Source: Flavobacterium sp. Root935 | GTDB lineage: Bacteria > Bacteroidota > Bacteroidia > Flavobacteriales > Flavobacteriaceae | Direction of reading: 5' to 3' | DNA length: 64,000 bases | Assembly (NCBI RefSeq): GCF_001429295.1 | Contig: NZ_LMJL01000001.1 | Location: 103,670-167,669, forward strand | Part shown: positions 53,848-62,457 of the stretch, one piece after another | Layout: each line of letters starts with the position of its first letter | Position numbering within the stretch: position 1 is the stretch's first letter | The notes under the pieces: model-generated | What the model saw: the letters and a program-made list of their open reading frames with translations, nothing else | Database searches by the model: none | Told to the model about the DNA's origin: nothing | Position numbers and translations under genes: made by a program

Positions 53848-55137
53848 TTATAACCTGTTATCTGCTATATTACCTAAAACTCCTTTTACATCATACAATA
53901 AACTATTTGATTTTTGCAATTCAGCAAAATCTAACTCTAAAAATTCCGAATGAGAAACACCTAGAACTATCGCATCAAATTTATTGTTGGGAAGAGAGCC
54001 TAATGTTATTAAATTATATTCTTTTATTACATCATTTGCATTTGCAAGTGGATCATATATTGTTACTAAAATTCCATATTCTTTTAATGCTTTTACAACA
54101 TCAACAATTTTAGTATTTCTAACATCTGGGCAATTTTCTTTGAAAGTAATACCAAGCATTAGCAATTCAGCTCCATTAACAGAAATGCCTTTTTTTATCA
54201 TTAGCTTAACTATTTGTGAAGCCACATATTCTCCCATGCTGTCATTTAAACGTCTTCCTGCTAAAATTATTTCGGGATGATAACCAAATTCTTGTGCTCT
54301 TTGTGCTAAATAATAAGGATCTACTCCTATACAATGTCCGCCAACAAGGCCTGGTTTAAAGGGTAAAAAATTCCATTTTGTTGAAGCTGCTGCTAATACT
54401 TCTTGAGTATCGATATTCATTAAATTGAATATTTTAGCCAATTCGTTTACAAAAGCAATATTAATATCACGTTGTGAATTCTCAATAACTTTCGCTGCTT
54501 CTGCAACTTTTATAGTAGGTGCTAGATGAGTTCCAGCAGTAATTACAGACTTATATAATGCATCAACTTTTAAACCTATTTCTGGAGTTGAACCTGAAGT
54601 CACTTTTAAAATTTTTTCAACGGTATGTTCCTTATCTCCTGGGTTTATTCTTTCTGGAGAGTATCCTGCGTAAAAATCTTCATTGAATACTAAACCTGAA
54701 GCTTGTTCTAAAACTGGCACACATTGTTCTTCTGTAACACCTGGATAGACTGTAGATTCATAAATGACAACATCTCCTTTTTTTAAAACCTTTCCAACCG
54801 TCTCGCTAGATTTATACAATGGTGTTAAATCTGGTCGATTATTTTTATCGACAGGTGTAGGAACCGTAACTATATAATAATTACAATTTGCAATATCATG
54901 TAATGAAGTTGTACAATATAAACCTATTTCTTGATCTGGTGAATCAACTAGGACATTTTGTAAAACATCATCTTCAACCTCTAAGGTTGTATCTGTTCCG
55001 GATTTTAAAGAATTAACTCTTGATTCATTTATATCAAACCCAACAACTGAATATTTTGTAGCAAATAATCGAGCTAACGGCAATCCAACATATCCTAAAC
55101 CAATAACCGCAATTTTTACTTTATTTTTTAATTCCAT
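53848..55137 (-). CDS. UDP-N-acetylhexosamine 6-dehydrogenase (TviB/WbpA type)
   Basis: The ATG at 55137 gives MELKNKVKIAVIGLGYVG, the canonical start. A GTG at 55191 exists, but it lies inside a palindromic leader. About 429 aa in three UDPG/MGDP dehydrogenase domains: VIGLGYVGLPLARLF, the YESTVYPGVTEE block, AKVIENSQRDINIAFVNELA, and the catalytic Cys in GLVGGHCIGVDPYYLAQRA, then TFKENCPDVRNTK. This wording follows TviB/WbpA enzymes, which oxidise UDP-GlcNAc to UDP-GlcNAcA. A TviC-type epimerase at 57374 would make UDP-GalNAcA. It has its own near-consensus promoter. Confidence 0.93.
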   Translation of the reverse strand: MELKNKVKIAVIGLGYVGLPLARLFATKYSVVGFDINESRVNSLKSGTDTTLEVEDDVLQNVLVDSPDQEIGLYCTTSLHDIANCNYYIVTVPTPVDKNNRPDLTPLYKSSETVGKVLKKGDVVIYESTVYPGVTEEQCVPVLEQASGLVFNEDFYAGYSPERINPGDKEHTVEKILKVTSGSTPEIGLKVDALYKSVITAGTHLAPTIKVAEAAKVIENSQRDINIAFVNELAKIFNLMNIDTQEVLAAASTKWNFLPFKPGLVGGHCIGVDPYYLAQRAQEFGYHPEIILAGRRLNDSMGEYVASQIVKLMIKKGISVNGAELLMLGITFKENCPDVRNTKIVDVVKALKEYGILVTIYDPLANANDVIKEYNLITLGSLPNNKFDAIVLGVSHSEFLELDFAELQKSNSLLYDVKGVLGNIADNRL

Positions 55138-55145
55138 TTTTTTTA

Positions 55146-55220
55146 ATTTATTTAGGTCACTAAAACTCACGGCTTCGCCGTTCTGAGTCACAAATCTTTG
55201 ACCCAGATACCTAAATTAAT
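55146..55220 (-). promoter_or_regulatory. Palindromic leader element upstream of the dehydrogenase gene
   Basis: ATTTATTTAGGT (55146-55157) and ACCTAAATTAAT (55209-55220) are inverted copies with one mismatch in 12, enclosing 51 bp. Nested inside is ACTCA-CGGC-TTC-GCCG-TTC-TGAGT (55165-55188). The whole piece lies between the predicted promoter and the ATG, so the mRNA leader could fold as one long hairpin. It may be a regulatory leader or a copy of a dispersed palindromic repeat. Confidence 0.55.
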
Positions 55221-55229
55221 CATTTTCGG

Positions 55230-55260
55230 CAAATATAGTACAATAACTCTACTTTTTCAA
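55230..55260 (-). promoter_or_regulatory. Near-consensus flavobacterial promoter downstream of upxY
   Basis: Minus-strand TTG (55260-55258), a 20-bp spacer and TATATTTG (55237-55230) match the TTG/TAnnTTTG pattern described for Flavobacterium. Predicted transcription starts near 55223, about 85 bp before the ATG at 55137. It would drive the dehydrogenase gene and the export genes beyond it. Confidence 0.72.
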
Positions 55261-55290
55261 TACGGTTTCCCGTATTACTTAAAAAGTAAT
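55259..55290. promoter_or_regulatory. Two adjacent dyads at the promoter's upstream edge (possible operator)
   Basis: AATACGG/CCGTATT around TTTC (55259-55276) overlaps the TTG element. ATTACTT/AAGTAAT around AAA (55274-55290) abuts it. Both dyads are perfect. Their position suits binding by a regulator, but no regulator gene other than upxY is seen nearby. Confidence 0.4.
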
Positions 55291-55352
55291 TGTTAATAAA
55301 AAAGCACTTAATTCCAATGCCTTATTAATCAGGGTGTAAATAATTACTTTAT

Positions 55353-55396
55353 AAAAAAACAGAAGAAAAAAATCTAAAAAAGATTCTCTCTTCTGT
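55353..55396 (-). terminator. Intrinsic terminator directly after upxY
   Basis: On the minus strand ACAGAAGA pairs with TCTTCTGT, and within it AATCT pairs with AGATT around a T-rich loop. A run of seven T follows at once. It begins 23 bp after the upxY stop (55419). It should end transcripts coming from the wza-wzc-ugd-upxY block. Confidence 0.82.
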
Positions 55397-55418
55397 TAAT
55401 TTTACTTTGATAACGGTG

Positions 55419-55883
55419 TTATTTATATTTTATTTTCAAAACACATCCTAATGTTTCCAATACAAGAGTATAATAACTATTAGATATTTCTTGTACAATT
55501 GCATTTTGATTACTAAATGCCCCTGATTCTAATTTGATTTTATCTCCCACTTGAATTGCCGAAACAGTTACATCACTAATATTAGGAGCTTTAAGGCTCT
55601 TTTTTATAATTTCTATTTCTTGATCTTTTACAATAGCTGGTTTGCCTAACCAAAATAGATATCTCACGACACCTGCTACCTGAAAAACCGAATTCCTTTC
55701 AGAATCTGATAACTGAACAAAAACATACGAATTAAAAAGTGGAACTTCAATCTTTTTCTTTCGATCTGACCATTGTTTAACTTGAGTAATTAGAGGGCAA
55801 TAGGTTTCTATACCCAATTGACTCAGCTTATCTGCAACTTTTTTTTCCCATTTAGGTTTTGTATAGACTACGTACCAATTCAT
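55419..55883 (-). CDS. UpxY-type NusG-like transcription antitermination factor
   Basis: A 154-aa protein with the NGN domain at the N-terminus: MNWYVVYTKPKWEKKVADKL, CPLITQVKQWSDRKKKIEVP and LFNSYVFVQL, then a KOW-like C-terminal domain (IQVGDKIKLESGAFSNQNAIV). Specialised NusG paralogues of this kind (UpxY in Bacteroides, RfaH in enterics) let RNA polymerase read through terminators in long polysaccharide operons. Unlike Bacteroides, where upxY leads the operon, here it is the fifth gene and is itself followed by an intrinsic terminator. Target sequence not identified. Confidence 0.92.
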   Translation of the reverse strand: MNWYVVYTKPKWEKKVADKLSQLGIETYCPLITQVKQWSDRKKKIEVPLFNSYVFVQLSDSERNSVFQVAGVVRYLFWLGKPAIVKDQEIEIIKKSLKAPNISDVTVSAIQVGDKIKLESGAFSNQNAIVQEISNSYYTLVLETLGCVLKIKYK

Positions 55884-55955
55884 TTTTTTATTTATAACGA
55901 AGTAAAACTCACTACTACTTCACATTTTCCACTTTCACTTCACTACAAAATCAAT

Positions 55956-57347
55956 TTAAGAACCTATTCCATTATAAACAAAGCCAATTGATTCTAATTC
56001 TTTACCATTTAAAATATTTCTTCCGTCAAAAACAAATGCGGGCTTATGCATAGAGTCATAAATTTTTTTCCAATCATATGTTGTAAACTCATCCCATTCT
56101 GTTAAGACTGCAATAGCATGAGAATTTTTACAGGCTTCATAGGCATTATCGAAAACATTTAAAGCATTTGAATTCTCAGCTTCTATCCTTGTTTCTAAAT
56201 AATTTAAATCGGAAAGCATTTTATTTCTTGAAACTTTTGGATCGTAAACTGAAATTTTAGCTTGTTCATTGATTAAGTCATCCGCAACATAAATCGCAGC
56301 AGATTCTCTAGTATCATTTGTATCTTTTTTGAAAGCCCAGCCTAAAAATGTAATTTTCTTATCGGCTACTGTATTATATAATGTTTGAACAATTTTATTC
56401 GAAAATCTTCTTTTTTGATGATCATTCATAATAATTACCTGCTCCCAATAATCTGCAACTTCATTTAATCCATATGATTTTGCGATATAAACCAAATTCA
56501 AAATGTCTTTCTGAAAACAAGAGCCACCAAAACCTACCGAAGCTTTTAGAAATTTTGGACCAATTCTGCTGTCCATCCCAATTGCTCTCGCAACTTCATT
56601 TACATCTGCACCTGTTTTTTCGCATAATTCCGACATTGCATTGATGGACGAAATTCGTTGTGCCAAAAATGCATTTGCAGTAAGTTTAGACAATTCTGAA
56701 GACCAAACATTTGTTGTCAAAATCTTGTCTATATTTACCCAATTTGCATAAACATCAACTAGTGCTTGAATTGCTTCTTGACCTTCTGGAGTTGTATCTC
56801 CACCAATAAGAATTCTGTCAGGATTTAATAAATCTGTAACTGCTGTTCCTTCTGCCAAAAATTCAGGATTAGATAAAATCTGGAATTGAACTCCATTTCC
56901 TGTATTATCTAAAATACTTTTAATTGCTTCAGCCGTTCTAACTGGTAAAGTCGATTTTTCAACAACTATTTTATTTTGCTTTGCAACTCTCGCGATTTGT
57001 CTTGCACATAATTCGATAAATTTTAAATCCGCTGCCATACCTTTTCCTTTTCCATAAGTTTTGGTTGGCGTATTTACCGAAATAAATATCATTTGAGCTT
57101 CGTCTATTGCTTTATCAACATCTGTAGAAAAAAACAAATTTCTTCCTCTTGCTTCCGAAACAATTTCAGAAAGTCCCGGCTCATATATTGGAATATTTTC
57201 AGGATTTGGATCATTCCAGTCTGCAATTCTTTGTTCATTTAAATCGACAACTGTAACTTGAATATGTGGACATTTTTGAGCAATTACTGCCATTGTAGGC
57301 CCACCAACATATCCTGCACCAATGCAGCAAATTTTTGTAATTTTCAT
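55956..57347 (-). CDS. ugd: UDP-glucose 6-dehydrogenase, animal-like subgroup
   Basis: A 463-aa three-domain enzyme. It opens [20 protein letters not shown], with [11 protein letters not shown] and [13 protein letters not shown]. The catalytic Cys is in [20 protein letters not shown], then [16 protein letters not shown]. These segments are strikingly close to the animal UGDH family rather than to the shorter BceC/TuaD-like bacterial enzymes. Reaction: UDP-Glc plus 2 NAD+ to UDP-GlcA. It starts 26 bp after the 4-epimerase gene's stop. UDP-GlcA could be used directly or as a precursor of other uronic sugars. Confidence 0.95.
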   Translation of the reverse strand: MKITKICCIGAGYVGGPTMAVIAQKCPHIQVTVVDLNEQRIADWNDPNPENIPIYEPGLSEIVSEARGRNLFFSTDVDKAIDEAQMIFISVNTPTKTYGKGKGMAADLKFIELCARQIARVAKQNKIVVEKSTLPVRTAEAIKSILDNTGNGVQFQILSNPEFLAEGTAVTDLLNPDRILIGGDTTPEGQEAIQALVDVYANWVNIDKILTTNVWSSELSKLTANAFLAQRISSINAMSELCEKTGADVNEVARAIGMDSRIGPKFLKASVGFGGSCFQKDILNLVYIAKSYGLNEVADYWEQVIIMNDHQKRRFSNKIVQTLYNTVADKKITFLGWAFKKDTNDTRESAAIYVADDLINEQAKISVYDPKVSRNKMLSDLNYLETRIEAENSNALNVFDNAYEACKNSHAIAVLTEWDEFTTYDWKKIYDSMHKPAFVFDGRNILNGKELESIGFVYNGIGS

Positions 57348-57373
57348 TTGATCTATTATTATCTTGATCTAGT

Positions 57374-58357
57374 TTATTTTAAATTATTCCAATACCACTC
57401 AACAGCTTCTTTTAATCCATCTTGTAAAGAATATTTCGGATTGTAGCCTAGTACTTTTTTTGCTTTTTCAATACTTGCCAGCGAATGTGGAATGTCGCCA
57501 GCTCTATTTTCTCCATAAACAACTTGAACGTCATTTATCTTTGGATCGAATTCAGATAAATATTCTTTTAAATATTTAACTAAATCATTTAATGTGTTTC
57601 TATCTCCGAACGCTGTATTATAAACAGAATTAACTGCTTCTGGATTTTGACTCGTCATTGCCAGCTCATTCATCTGAATCACATTATCTATATATGTAAA
57701 ATCGCGAGAATAATTTCCGTCACCATTAATTATCGGACTTTCGTAATTCATGAATTGCATGACGAATTTCGGTATTACAGCAGCATAAGCTCCATTGGGA
57801 TCTTGCTTCCTTCCAAAAACATTAAAGTAGCGCAGTCCTATTGTTTCTAATCCATATGTTTTACTGAAGATTTCAGCATATAATTCATTCACGTATTTGG
57901 TAATCGCATAAGGAGATAATGGTTTTCCAATTACCTCTTCTACCTTTGGCAATCCTTCAGAGTCTCCGTAAGTTGAAGAACTAGCAGCATATACAAAACG
58001 TTTTACTTTTGCATCACGAGCCGCAGTAAGCATATTTAAAAAACCAGAAACATTTACATCGTTTGTAGTGATAGGATCTTTTATTGATCGAGGAACAGAT
58101 CCTAGAGCTGCTTGATGCAAAACGTAATCTACTCCTTCAACAGCCACATTACAATCTTCTAGATTTCGAATATCTCCTTCAATTAATTTAAAATCAGGAT
58201 TATCTAAAAAATCTTTTAAATTATGACGATGCCCAGTCGAAAAATTATCTAAACAAATTACTTTATGGCCTGATTTTAAAAAATACTCCGTCAAATTTGA
58301 ACCGATAAATCCAGCTCCGCCTGTAATTAAAATTATATTTTTTGCTGTGTTTTCCAT
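57374..58357 (-). CDS. UDP-GlcNAc/GlcNAcA 4-epimerase (WbpP/TviC type SDR)
   Basis: A 327-aa extended SDR. IILITGGAGFIGSNLTEYFL, DNFSTGHRHNL, HQAALGSVPRSIKDP, AASSSTYGDS and SPYAITKYVNELYAE (YxxxK), then RYFNVFGRKQDPNGAYAAV and DGNYSRDFTYIDNVIQMN, follow WbpP/TviC closely. These enzymes interconvert UDP-GlcNAc with UDP-GalNAc and/or UDP-GlcNAcA with UDP-GalNAcA. The TviB-like dehydrogenase gene 2 kb downstream supports the acid branch. It lies 11 bp after the Wzc gene's stop. Confidence 0.92.
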   Translation of the reverse strand: MENTAKNIILITGGAGFIGSNLTEYFLKSGHKVICLDNFSTGHRHNLKDFLDNPDFKLIEGDIRNLEDCNVAVEGVDYVLHQAALGSVPRSIKDPITTNDVNVSGFLNMLTAARDAKVKRFVYAASSSTYGDSEGLPKVEEVIGKPLSPYAITKYVNELYAEIFSKTYGLETIGLRYFNVFGRKQDPNGAYAAVIPKFVMQFMNYESPIINGDGNYSRDFTYIDNVIQMNELAMTSQNPEAVNSVYNTAFGDRNTLNDLVKYLKEYLSEFDPKINDVQVVYGENRAGDIPHSLASIEKAKKVLGYNPKYSLQDGLKEAVEWYWNNLK

Positions 58358-58368
58358 TAACCAAAAGA

Positions 58369-60816
58369 TTAGCTTTTTCTAAATCTATTTAAAAGTGTTT
58401 GCCAAAAACCAATTTTCACTTCCTCTTCATGATAACCGTTTGAATAAGCACCATAGCCATATCCATACCCGTAAGCTGTACCGTATTTAGCTTTATTTTC
58501 ATAGCCATTTAATACAATACTAACATTATTTAATTCTCCACGCTTGATTCTCGTATTTAGCAACGTAATCATTTCCTTTTTGGTATAATTCTGTCTAACA
58601 ATATATAATGTTACATCTGCAAACTGAACTAATTCTAATGAATCGGCAACTAAACCGACTGGAGGTGTATCCAAAATTACATAATCATACTTCTGCTTTA
58701 ATTCATCAATTAATTCCTTCATAGCATCACTTAATATAAGCTCAGAAGGATTTGGCGGAATTGGACCAGAAAGGATCACATCTAAATTTGGAATTTGAGT
58801 TGAATTGGTAATTTCTTCTAAACTATTTTGCTTAATTAAATAATTAACAACTCCTAAAGGTGTTGTCAATTCAAACTCATCTGCTAATCTCGGTTTTCTT
58901 AAATCTAAACCAACAATTACAGTTTTCTTTTCACTTAACGCAAAAACTGTTGCAATATTTATAGAACAAAATGTTTTTCCTTCACCACTAATTGAAGAAG
59001 TAATCATTAAAGTCTTTGATCCGCTTACTTGTTGTTTTTTATATAAAAACTGAAGAGAAGATCGTATTCCTCTAAAAGCCTCAGAAAGAGCAGACTTAGG
59101 TTTATCGAATACCGCTAAACTTTTTGTGTCTTTATTTATACCAATTACTCCAAGCAATGGTATTTGAGTTAATTTACTAATATCTTCTGTATTCTGAATA
59201 GAATTATTAATGAAGAATATTGCAAAAACAAACAATAAAGGAATTAAAGTCCCTAAAAATAGAGCCATTACATAATTCACAGAAGTTTTAGGCCCAATTA
59301 AGCCTCCTCCAATATCTTTTGCCGGATCAATAAAATGGATATCTGATAAATTAGAAGCTTTTACAATTTCTGCTTCATTTCTCTTTTGAAGAAATTCAGT
59401 ATAGATATTATCATTTAAATCATATTTCCTTTTGATTTTAAGCAGTTCTTGCTGTTCAGCAGGAAGTTTTCGAACTGTGCTTTCTGCTTGGCCAATTTTC
59501 GCATTTACTAATGACAAATCATAAAGTAATGACGTTTTTGCTGTCGCAATATTCTCTTGAAGCACATTTTTTACAGCTTCCATTTGATTGTCAAAATCTT
59601 TAAAGATTTTTTCACTTTTTACAGCATAAGCCATTTCTGATCTTTGAGTTGAAAGCGCAATTAACTTTGAAACACTCGCGACAATATTTGGATCTTCAAT
59701 TCCTGCTACTGAAGGCGCTGGTAATCTAGAATAATCATTACTGCTGTTTAAATATGATTTTAACGAATTGTAATATGCTATTTTTCGAGTTACTTCATCT
59801 TTCTCAACATCAAAATTCATTATTTTATCAGAAACTTTAGAACCGCCATCTTCTATTTGAAAGATGTTTTTATCTTTTTGAAAAGTTTTTAGTTCATTCC
59901 CAGTCTGCTTCAACTGGGATTCCATCGCAACTAGAGTGCTATCAATGAATCGAATAGTATTTGTTGCAAATTGATTTTTACCATCTAACTGAATTTTGAT
60001 AAGCATTTTCACAGTCGAATTTAAATAATCAACCATTCTAGCTTTATTTGTTCCCTGCATCGACAATGTCAGCAATGAACCACTTCCTTTATCACCTTCA
60101 ACATTTATTCCTCTATATGCGGCCACAGTTCCGTCAAAATCATTGAATTTGACAAAATATTCTTTCCCTTTATAGAAACCTGGATTATCGTTTATTTGAA
60201 GTTTCCAGTTTAAGAAAGGAAGATTAACATGTTCTCCTACTTTATATCTTTTTGAAAAATTTCCCGGTTGTACAGAAGTATTGCTATAAGTATTTGTACT
60301 ATATGTAATTAAGGAAACAGAATTACCTTCAAACGGAATTTGAATTTGATATTCATTTTCACTCAAGAACTTAATGCTTATTAGTGTATTGGCTAACTGT
60401 CCTTTTGATTTATCAATATCTATATAAAAAGGAACAGCTCCATAAGAATCAATAAAATTATATTTTCCCTGCTCTAAATAATCGATATAAAATTGCAGTT
60501 TGTCAACTACCAATTCATTATGAGATCTCGATTTTAGAATAGTAGAAATTCCATTTACCTGATCTGAGATTCCCCCCCAGTTAAAAACTAAACTTGTATT
60601 TGAAGTAAAAAACGGATTACTTTCTTCTTTAATAGAAATCATAGTCTGCATTCCGTAAATTTTCTCTTTACGAATGTTTACTTGATAAGCTATTGTAAAT
60701 GCAATAATTAAACTAATTAAAAACCATTTCCAATAACTGGCAATTTTTAACAAAAATCCCTTAAAATCAAAATTGGAATGATTCTCAAAAATGGAAAAAT
60801 CTTTAATATCTAACAT
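58369..60816 (-). CDS. wzc: Wzc-type polysaccharide co-polymerase with BY-kinase domain
   Basis: An 815-aa inner-membrane protein. The first membrane segment (WKWFLISLIIAFTIAY, ~33-48) and the second (MALFLGTLIPLLFVFAIFFI, ~510-530) flank a long periplasmic part with coiled-coil-like helices. The cytosolic kinase has Walker A SSISGEGKT near 606-615, A' GLDLRKP near 636 and B VILDTPP near 713. The tail has a Tyr cluster with seven Tyr within residues 778-795 (YGTAYGYGYGYGAY). It controls capsule assembly by autophosphorylation. A tract of seven G at 60572-60578 lies in codons ~80-82. Confidence 0.96.
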   Translation of the reverse strand: MLDIKDFSIFENHSNFDFKGFLLKIASYWKWFLISLIIAFTIAYQVNIRKEKIYGMQTMISIKEESNPFFTSNTSLVFNWGGISDQVNGISTILKSRSHNELVVDKLQFYIDYLEQGKYNFIDSYGAVPFYIDIDKSKGQLANTLISIKFLSENEYQIQIPFEGNSVSLITYSTNTYSNTSVQPGNFSKRYKVGEHVNLPFLNWKLQINDNPGFYKGKEYFVKFNDFDGTVAAYRGINVEGDKGSGSLLTLSMQGTNKARMVDYLNSTVKMLIKIQLDGKNQFATNTIRFIDSTLVAMESQLKQTGNELKTFQKDKNIFQIEDGGSKVSDKIMNFDVEKDEVTRKIAYYNSLKSYLNSSNDYSRLPAPSVAGIEDPNIVASVSKLIALSTQRSEMAYAVKSEKIFKDFDNQMEAVKNVLQENIATAKTSLLYDLSLVNAKIGQAESTVRKLPAEQQELLKIKRKYDLNDNIYTEFLQKRNEAEIVKASNLSDIHFIDPAKDIGGGLIGPKTSVNYVMALFLGTLIPLLFVFAIFFINNSIQNTEDISKLTQIPLLGVIGINKDTKSLAVFDKPKSALSEAFRGIRSSLQFLYKKQQVSGSKTLMITSSISGEGKTFCSINIATVFALSEKKTVIVGLDLRKPRLADEFELTTPLGVVNYLIKQNSLEEITNSTQIPNLDVILSGPIPPNPSELILSDAMKELIDELKQKYDYVILDTPPVGLVADSLELVQFADVTLYIVRQNYTKKEMITLLNTRIKRGELNNVSIVLNGYENKAKYGTAYGYGYGYGAYSNGYHEEEVKIGFWQTLLNRFRKS

Positions 60817-60828
60817 TTTCTAAATCTT

Positions 60829-61626
60829 TTAATTTTTGATAATAAGATAAACTGTTGTTGCTAAAGATAACAATGTAATGATGGTTCCAATTGACTGTAT
60901 ACCTGTTTGACCAGTTCCCCATGTTTTTTGCCTTAACGGTTTTACATAGATATAATCGTTTGGCTGTAAATAATAATAGGGCGATTTCATCACATTTATA
61001 TCTGTTAGATCAATATCGTTCATTTGCACACCTGTGGGCGTTTGACGAATTACAGTTACTGCCTTTCTATTACCTACAGTAGTAATATCTCCAGCATTGG
61101 CAATAGCTTCTAGAATAGTTACATTATCTTTAAATAATGTTTTTGTGCCTGTACTTCCAACTTCTCCGTTAATTGTATATCGAAATCCTGCTAATTTTAC
61201 GGTAACAAAAATATTAGCTTCGCTTTTGAAATATTCTTCAAGTAATTTCTTTTCAATTTTTACACGAACTTCATCAAGAGTATAACCAATTACATTTATT
61301 TCCCCTAAAATTGGCATTCTTATATTTCCGTGATCATCAACTGTAAATCCGTCAAAATATAAACCAGATTCCGATTTTGAGGTTTGGGCAGCATCGGCCG
61401 CATTGGTTGTATTAAAAATAGAAACCAGCTTCGGATCAATTGCTTTTATAGTAACACTTAAAACATCATTAACCTGTAATCTGTATGGTTTTGATTCTAC
61501 TGCAGCAATAGAACTCTGCTCACTTGAAGTACTTTTATCCTGAAGATAAACTAAATCTTTAATCGGAATGCAAGACGTAAATAATACCGAGATTAATAAG
61601 AATAGATAAAAGCTGTTTTTTGTCAT
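60829..61626 (-). CDS. wza: Wza-like polysaccharide export lipoprotein
   Basis: A 265-aa outer-membrane export protein. The signal peptide FYLFLLISVLFTSC ends in a lipobox, giving a lipid-modified Cys at residue 19. The poly-export domain follows, PYRLQVNDVLSVTIKAIDP near 47-65, then VDDHGNIRMPILGEINVIG. An SLBB domain, FRYTINGEVGSTGTKTLF, comes next. A C-terminal hydrophobic helix (IGTIITLLSLATTVYLI) could span the outer membrane. It is the first gene of the locus, 12 bp before wzc, and has a TATATTTG box just upstream. Confidence 0.94.
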   Translation of the reverse strand: MTKNSFYLFLLISVLFTSCIPIKDLVYLQDKSTSSEQSSIAAVESKPYRLQVNDVLSVTIKAIDPKLVSIFNTTNAADAAQTSKSESGLYFDGFTVDDHGNIRMPILGEINVIGYTLDEVRVKIEKKLLEEYFKSEANIFVTVKLAGFRYTINGEVGSTGTKTLFKDNVTILEAIANAGDITTVGNRKAVTVIRQTPTGVQMNDIDLTDINVMKSPYYYLQPNDYIYVKPLRQKTWGTGQTGIQSIGTIITLLSLATTVYLIIKN

Positions 61627-61642
61627 TAGTCTAATTTTAGCA

Positions 61643-61650
61643 CAAATATA
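61643..61650 (-). promoter_or_regulatory. Likely promoter -7 box of the polysaccharide locus
   Basis: Minus-strand TATATTTG is an exact TAnnTTTG match, 16 bp before the wza ATG (61626). The element about 22 bp upstream is TTT rather than TTG. The predicted leader is only about 10 nt. The gap between recR and wza is short, so this is the best promoter candidate for the first transcript. Confidence 0.5.
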
Positions 61651-61695
61651 GTTTTTCCTTTAATCTATAGAAAAAACGTAATTATTATTTGGGGG

Positions 61696-62316
61696 TTAAT
61701 TATTTTTAAAAGTTTTTTCGAAAGGAACTCTGTGCAAAATACTTCTTCCTAGTGTTACTTCATCAGCATATTCTAACTCGTCTCCAACAGATATTCCTCT
61801 TGCAATTGTTGAGATTACAATATCCGAATTTCCAATTTGTTTATAAATATAAAAATTCGTTGTATCTCCTTCCATTGTTGAACTTAGAGCAAAAATAATT
61901 TCAACCACTTTTCCAGATTTCACCTTTTCAACCAAACTCGAAATATTTAGCTGATTTGGCCCAACTCCTTCAATAGGTGAAATTTTCCCTCCAAGGACAT
62001 GATAAATTCCTTTAAACTGTCCAGTATTTTCTATCGCCATTACATCTCGAATATCTTCAACAACACATATTGTCTCATGATTTCTAAGATGATTGGCACA
62101 TATTTCGCAAATTTTAGTATCAGAAATATTATGACAGCTTTCGCAAAACTTAATATCCTCACGCATATTTAATAATGCTTGAGACAAAAAAGAGGTTTGT
62201 TCCTTGGGCTGTTTAAGCAGATGAAGAACTAATCGAAGTGCTGTACGTTTACCAATTCCTGGTAATTGCGACATTTCGTTAACCGCTTTTTCAATTAATT
62301 TTGATGAAAATTCCAT
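61696..62316 (-). CDS. recR: Recombination mediator RecR
   Basis: A 206-aa protein, typical length. N-terminal helix-hairpin-helix [18 protein letters not shown], the Cys4 zinc site [17 protein letters not shown], then the TOPRIM domain with [13 protein letters not shown] and [17 protein letters not shown] (Walker-B-like end). It works with RecO and RecF to load RecA at gaps. It is a housekeeping gene that marks the right edge of the polysaccharide locus. A TACTTTTG box lies right before its ATG. Confidence 0.98.
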   Translation of the reverse strand: MEFSSKLIEKAVNEMSQLPGIGKRTALRLVLHLLKQPKEQTSFLSQALLNMREDIKFCESCHNISDTKICEICANHLRNHETICVVEDIRDVMAIENTGQFKGIYHVLGGKISPIEGVGPNQLNISSLVEKVKSGKVVEIIFALSSTMEGDTTNFYIYKQIGNSDIVISTIARGISVGDELEYADEVTLGRSILHRVPFEKTFKNN

Positions 62317-62321
62317 GACGA

Positions 62322-62329
62322 CAAAAGTA
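62322..62329 (-). promoter_or_regulatory. Possible recR promoter -7 box
   Basis: TACTTTTG on the minus strand fits TAnnTTTG, 5 bp before the recR ATG, so the mRNA would be nearly leaderless. No good TTG lies at the expected distance upstream. Confidence 0.35.
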
Positions 62330-62352
62330 ATACTTTTAATGGTTTAGCTGGC

Positions 62353-62379
62353 ATTGGTACAATTAAATTGAATACCAAT
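62353..62379. other. Inverted repeat between recR and the CoA-binding gene
   Basis: ATTGGTA at 62353-62359 and TACCAAT at 62373-62379 are exact inverted copies, with CAATT/AATTG nested inside. No T-run follows, so it is not a clear intrinsic terminator. It lies 79 bp past the CoA-binding gene's stop (62458) and could be a weak processing or binding site. Confidence 0.35.
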
Positions 62380-62457
62380 AAATACTGCAAATTAATTATA
62401 AAACAATATCTATTTGATCAAAGTGAATCTCGTTGCAAAGTAAACCGCTAAGTATTT

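Noticed and set aside
55137..55191. GTG-started N-terminal extension of the UDP-HexNAc dehydrogenase
   Set aside because: The extra 18 residues are encoded by the palindromic leader and precede the normal MELKNKVKIAVIG start; family members begin at the Rossmann strand.
55884..55955. GTGAAGTG-like near-repeats in the upxY leader
   Set aside because: Units are irregular and no promoter box or stable fold was found, so no feature was called.
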